DNA of 6,493 nucleotides, from positions 1 through 6,493 of the forward strand of contig JABUUX010000113.1 of assembly GCA_021442965.1 (NCBI GenBank), given 5' to 3'. Every line of letters starts with the position of its first letter. Positions within the stretch are counted from its first letter, which is position 1. The stretch is from Treponema sp. (GTDB taxonomy: Bacteria > Spirochaetota > Spirochaetia > Treponematales > Treponemataceae). Shown in pieces: positions 4,196-6,493 of the stretch. Under the pieces are notes generated by a model, which was not told where the DNA came from, made no database searches, and saw only the letters and a program-made list of their open reading frames with translations. The position numbers and the translations under genes are program-made.

Positions 4196-5982
4196 AAGGA
4201 TTTTATATTTCGAAGATTACAGCATTCAGAAATGGTAAGCGTGAATCCTCCTTACAATTTAAGGATGGACTAAATATTATTTACGGTCCTTCCAATACCG
4301 GAAAAACACTTGCTTTGAAATACCTGGATTTTATATTCGGTTCAAAAGAAACTCCGGAATCTGATTTTCCTTTTGACAGCATCTGTGTAGAACTGAAGTC
4401 CAGAGAAAGAGCAACTGCCACATTAACCCGTTCTGCTTCAGAAAATAAAGTGTATATCACCAACAGCACAATCAATGGTCTTGAACCTGGGGAATATCCA
4501 ACAAAAAGTGAAACAAGAAAAACAATAAGCGATGTTTACCTGCAATTAATAGGAATAGAAAATCAAGTTAAAGTAATTGCAAATAAAAATAACTCAAAAA
4601 ATAAATTGCTTACATGGAGAGCTTTAAAAAACTTCTTTTTTCTCGAAGAAGGAGACATATTTAAGGAAAATGTTTATTTTTCTGACACTCAGTTTAATGA
4701 GGAAACTTTTAACCTTGCCTGTCTGTATTTTCTGCTAAATGGAGAATCAGAGAAAATATCAAAAATCCTGGAAGATCCTAAAGAACAAAAAATAAAAACT
4801 GCAGTTGTCAAAGATTACATAACAAAAAAAACAGCTGAATTAACAGACAGAAAAAACAATCTTTTGACAGAGTTGAAAAAATATAACGGACTTGAAATCG
4901 ATAAAATCAAGTCTGATAAAACGGCTTTATTAACAGCGTGCAAAGAAGAGTTAAATAATCTTTTAAACAAAGATTTGGATTTTGAAAATACGGCAATTAA
5001 AATTCAGGAAGAAATATCCGGCATTGAACTTTTAGTCGACCGTCTTTCAGAACTTGAATCACAATACTTGTCAGATATTGAAAGATTAAAATTTATAATC
5101 GATGGTGAAAGAGTCAGAAAAAATATTACCCAGAATTTAAAATGCCCTTACTGCAGCAGTTCAATTGATCCAAGACAGCATAAAACATACATTATTGCCG
5201 AAACAAAAGAACTGGAAAAAACAAGGTCAAATCTTGATGAATTGAGAGAAACTATAAAATTCAATGAAGAACAAATAAAAGACCTGGAAAAACAACTTGA
5301 AGATAATTCAAAAACACGTGAAACCAATAAAGCAAAAACATTATCTTTGCGAAATCAAATAAACGCTTTCCTTGATTCAATTACCGAATATGATAATTTT
5401 TATAAACTTCAGACGGAATTAAATTTAATCAATGAACTGAAAGAAAAATATGAAAATGAACTTGAAGAAGCAGAAAAAACACCAGAAACAGCACCTGCCA
5501 CAACAGATATAAAAACAGAGATCGATTCTAAATTCTTCACTGAAATAGAAAACGAAATTGACTCTGTTATGAAAAAAACTGATTTCGAAAATTATACGTC
5601 AACAAAAATTGACAGAAAAACTTTTGACCTATCAGTCAGTGACAGACAGAAGAAAAATCAGGGCAAAGGATACAGGGCATTTTTAAATTCTCTTTACGCA
5701 CACTCGCTGACAAAATATCTTGCAACAAAAGGGAAGATTAATCCAGGTTTTTTAATTTTAGATTCTCCGTTATTAACGCTCAAAGAAGCAAAATCGGATG
5801 AAGAAAACACAGCTTCCGATCTAATGAAAAAAGAATTGATGAAAGCCTTTACAGATAACTCTTTTGACAGGCAGACAATAATTATAGAAAATGAAATCCC
5901 TGACATTGATTATACTAATGTTAATTTAATCCAGTTTACAAAAGACGAAAAAACGGGACGATACGGTTTTTATGAAAAATAA
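4192..5982 (+). CDS. ABC-3C system ABC/SMC-like ATPase, DUF3732 type (596 aa)
   Basis: The Walker A motif is Gly32-Pro-Ser-Asn-Thr-Gly-Lys-Thr39 in an Asn-Ile-Ile-Tyr-Gly-Pro context typical of RecF/SMC-type ATPases. Long charged coiled-coil segments (about 195-315 and 335-430) flank a Cys318-Pro-Tyr-Cys321 pair that resembles a zinc hook. Near the C-terminus, Gly491-Lys-Gly-Tyr-Arg lies in the signature-motif region, and Leu-Ile-Leu-Asp524-Ser-Pro is the Walker B region. There Ser replaces the Glu that normally follows Asp, a departure also seen in DUF3732 relatives (Asp-Gln-Pro). The protein is expected to bind ATP and sense or move along nucleic acid at the centre of the three-component complex. 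AAAGGAG precedes ATG 4192 by 7 nt, and the ATG overlaps the upstream stop (ATGA). No frameshift or truncation is seen. Confidence 0.88.
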   Translation: MKGFYISKITAFRNGKRESSLQFKDGLNIIYGPSNTGKTLALKYLDFIFGSKETPESDFPFDSICVELKSRERATATLTRSASENKVYITNSTINGLEPGEYPTKSETRKTISDVYLQLIGIENQVKVIANKNNSKNKLLTWRALKNFFFLEEGDIFKENVYFSDTQFNEETFNLACLYFLLNGESEKISKILEDPKEQKIKTAVVKDYITKKTAELTDRKNNLLTELKKYNGLEIDKIKSDKTALLTACKEELNNLLNKDLDFENTAIKIQEEISGIELLVDRLSELESQYLSDIERLKFIIDGERVRKNITQNLKCPYCSSSIDPRQHKTYIIAETKELEKTRSNLDELRETIKFNEEQIKDLEKQLEDNSKTRETNKAKTLSLRNQINAFLDSITEYDNFYKLQTELNLINELKEKYENELEEAEKTPETAPATTDIKTEIDSKFFTEIENEIDSVMKKTDFENYTSTKIDRKTFDLSVSDRQKKNQGKGYRAFLNSLYAHSLTKYLATKGKINPGFLILDSPLLTLKEAKSDEENTASDLMKKELMKAFTDNSFDRQTIIIENEIPDIDYTNVNLIQFTKDEKTGRYGFYEK

Positions 5983-6024
5983 TCTATGTTATGTTGAAAC
6001 CTTTAAAGAAGAGAAAATTCAAGC

Positions 6025-6157
6025 ATGACCAGAACTCAGAATTTTGAACATGTAAACGAAAAATACTCAGTAACGCCCGATTATCCGTGGGAAGAAGATT
6101 AAAACTGTTCTCGAAAAAAGTTGGGCTCAGGTAAAACCGAAGGGGAAGAGGAAATGA
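6025..6157 (+). pseudogene. MmcQ/YjbR family gene with internal deletion (both ends remain)
   Basis: A 25-codon frame (6025-6102) encodes Phe-Glu-His-Val-Asn-Glu-Lys-Tyr-Ser-Val-Thr-Pro-Asp-Tyr-Pro-Trp-Glu-Glu-Asp and then stops. This matches the N-terminus of MmcQ/YjbR (DUF419) proteins, where a Lys-Tyr-Gly-x-x-Pro-Glu-Tyr-Pro-Trp pattern is usual. In the +1 frame, from about 6098 to the TGA at 6155-6157, the sequence encodes Ile-Lys-Thr-Val-Leu-Glu-Lys-Ser-Trp-Ala-Gln-Val-Lys-Pro-Lys followed by basic residues, which resembles the C-terminal end of the same family. The middle of an expected roughly 110-130-residue protein is missing, and the join at GAAGAAGAT (6091-6099) shifts the frame. 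The remnant TGA overlaps the next ATG (ATGA). Confidence 0.6.
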
Positions 6158-6465
6158 AACAAGGAAACGATTTTTGCACAGTTGAAAAATTCAAAAATGT
6201 TTTTTTGAATACAGAAGGCGGAGAATTTGAATTCAATTTTTCCAATACAAAAGATTTGTTTATGATAAACAAGGAAGATGATAAGTTTGTATTTCAAAAA
6301 TGCAGTTCAGACTTGGAATGTCTTGTTTTTTCAGATTTAGACGAACTTTTGAAAAATGCAAGACTGGATGGTTTTAATATTCTTGAAAACTGGCAGTATT
6401 TGTGGGCAATTGTTGTCGACGGAACTTATGATTTTGATGAATATTGCGAAAATAACAGTCTATAA
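6154..6465 (+). CDS. Unrecognised small acidic protein (103 aa)
   Basis: This is a complete small cytosolic protein with no membrane segment. It is rich in Phe, Asp, Glu and Asn. The N-terminal half looks beta-rich (Glu-Phe-Glu-Phe-Asn-Phe, 24-29; Lys-Phe-Val-Phe-Gln-Lys, 44-49). The second half has Asp-Leu-Asp-Glu-Leu-Leu-Lys-Asn-Ala-Arg-Leu-Asp-Gly (61-73) and then Glu-Asn-Trp-Gln-Tyr-Leu-Trp (78-84). That leucine-helix, Asp-Gly, Trp order occurs in small uncharacterised proteins of gut bacteria, but I cannot name a family. The start is ATG 6154, with GGGGAAGAGG upstream. An upstream in-frame TTG (6121) lies inside the YjbR remnant and is rejected. The gene sits 171 nt after the ATPase gene with no clear terminator between them, so co-transcription is possible. 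The 28 bases after its stop show nothing identifiable. Confidence 0.6.
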   Translation: MKQGNDFCTVEKFKNVFLNTEGGEFEFNFSNTKDLFMINKEDDKFVFQKCSSDLECLVFSDLDELLKNARLDGFNILENWQYLWAIVVDGTYDFDEYCENNSL

Positions 6466-6493
6466 AAAAATCCACCTTTAGTACTGGTAATGC

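Noticed and set aside
6121..6153. TTG start extending the small acidic protein upstream
   Set aside because: The extension lies inside the YjbR remnant and lacks a ribosome binding site. ATG 6154 has GGGGAAGAGG upstream.
1..6493. CRISPR array, tRNA, rRNA, insertion sequence or attachment-site repeats
   Set aside because: No regularly spaced repeats, no cloverleaf-like sequence, no transposase-like protein and no convincing flanking direct repeats were seen on either strand.

Overview
This AT-rich window (6,493 bp) looks like a bacterial chromosomal accessory region. Purine-rich Shine-Dalgarno sites, tight gene overlaps and the style of the proteins suggest a gut or oral anaerobe. A Treponema-like spirochaete is my best guess and a Firmicute the main alternative. 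This is inference, because no rRNA or other marker gene is present.

Layout, left to right. (1) Positions 1-262 hold the 5' end of a minus-strand membrane-protein gene with its own sigma70-like promoter, a strong ribosome binding site and apparently an ATT start codon. (2) Positions 301-2605 hold a minus-strand toxin-immunity cluster. Read in its own direction it contains a DUF4417 protein, a YwqJ-type nucleic-acid deaminase toxin domain (overlapping it by 4 nt), a small likely immunity protein (1 nt gap), a strong hairpin terminator, a second immunity-like protein, and a second terminator. (3) Positions 2606-2799 form a divergent control region with a 23-bp near-palindrome, an extended -10 promoter and a roughly 130-nt leader. 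(4) Positions 2800-5982 hold a three-gene plus-strand operon with overlapping reading frames that matches the ABC-three-component (ABC-3C) architecture: a protein with the ABC-3C C-terminal domain, a middle component, and a DUF3732-type ABC ATPase. (5) Positions 6025-6157 hold the two ends of an MmcQ/YjbR-family gene joined by an internal deletion, followed by a small unrecognised acidic protein (6154-6465).

How the parts may work together. The minus-strand cluster reads as a polymorphic-toxin remnant or cassette: the deaminase would edit nucleic acids of a target cell, and the downstream proteins would neutralise it. The plus-strand operon is a candidate nucleic-acid-sensing defence system, with the ATPase as presumed sensor or motor, the middle component as adaptor, and the first protein as presumed effector or signalling partner. 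Its N-terminal module is not a catalytic domain I recognise. The two conflict systems fire outward from one shared 190-bp control region, so joint regulation is possible. No gene-free stretch exceeds 300 bases.
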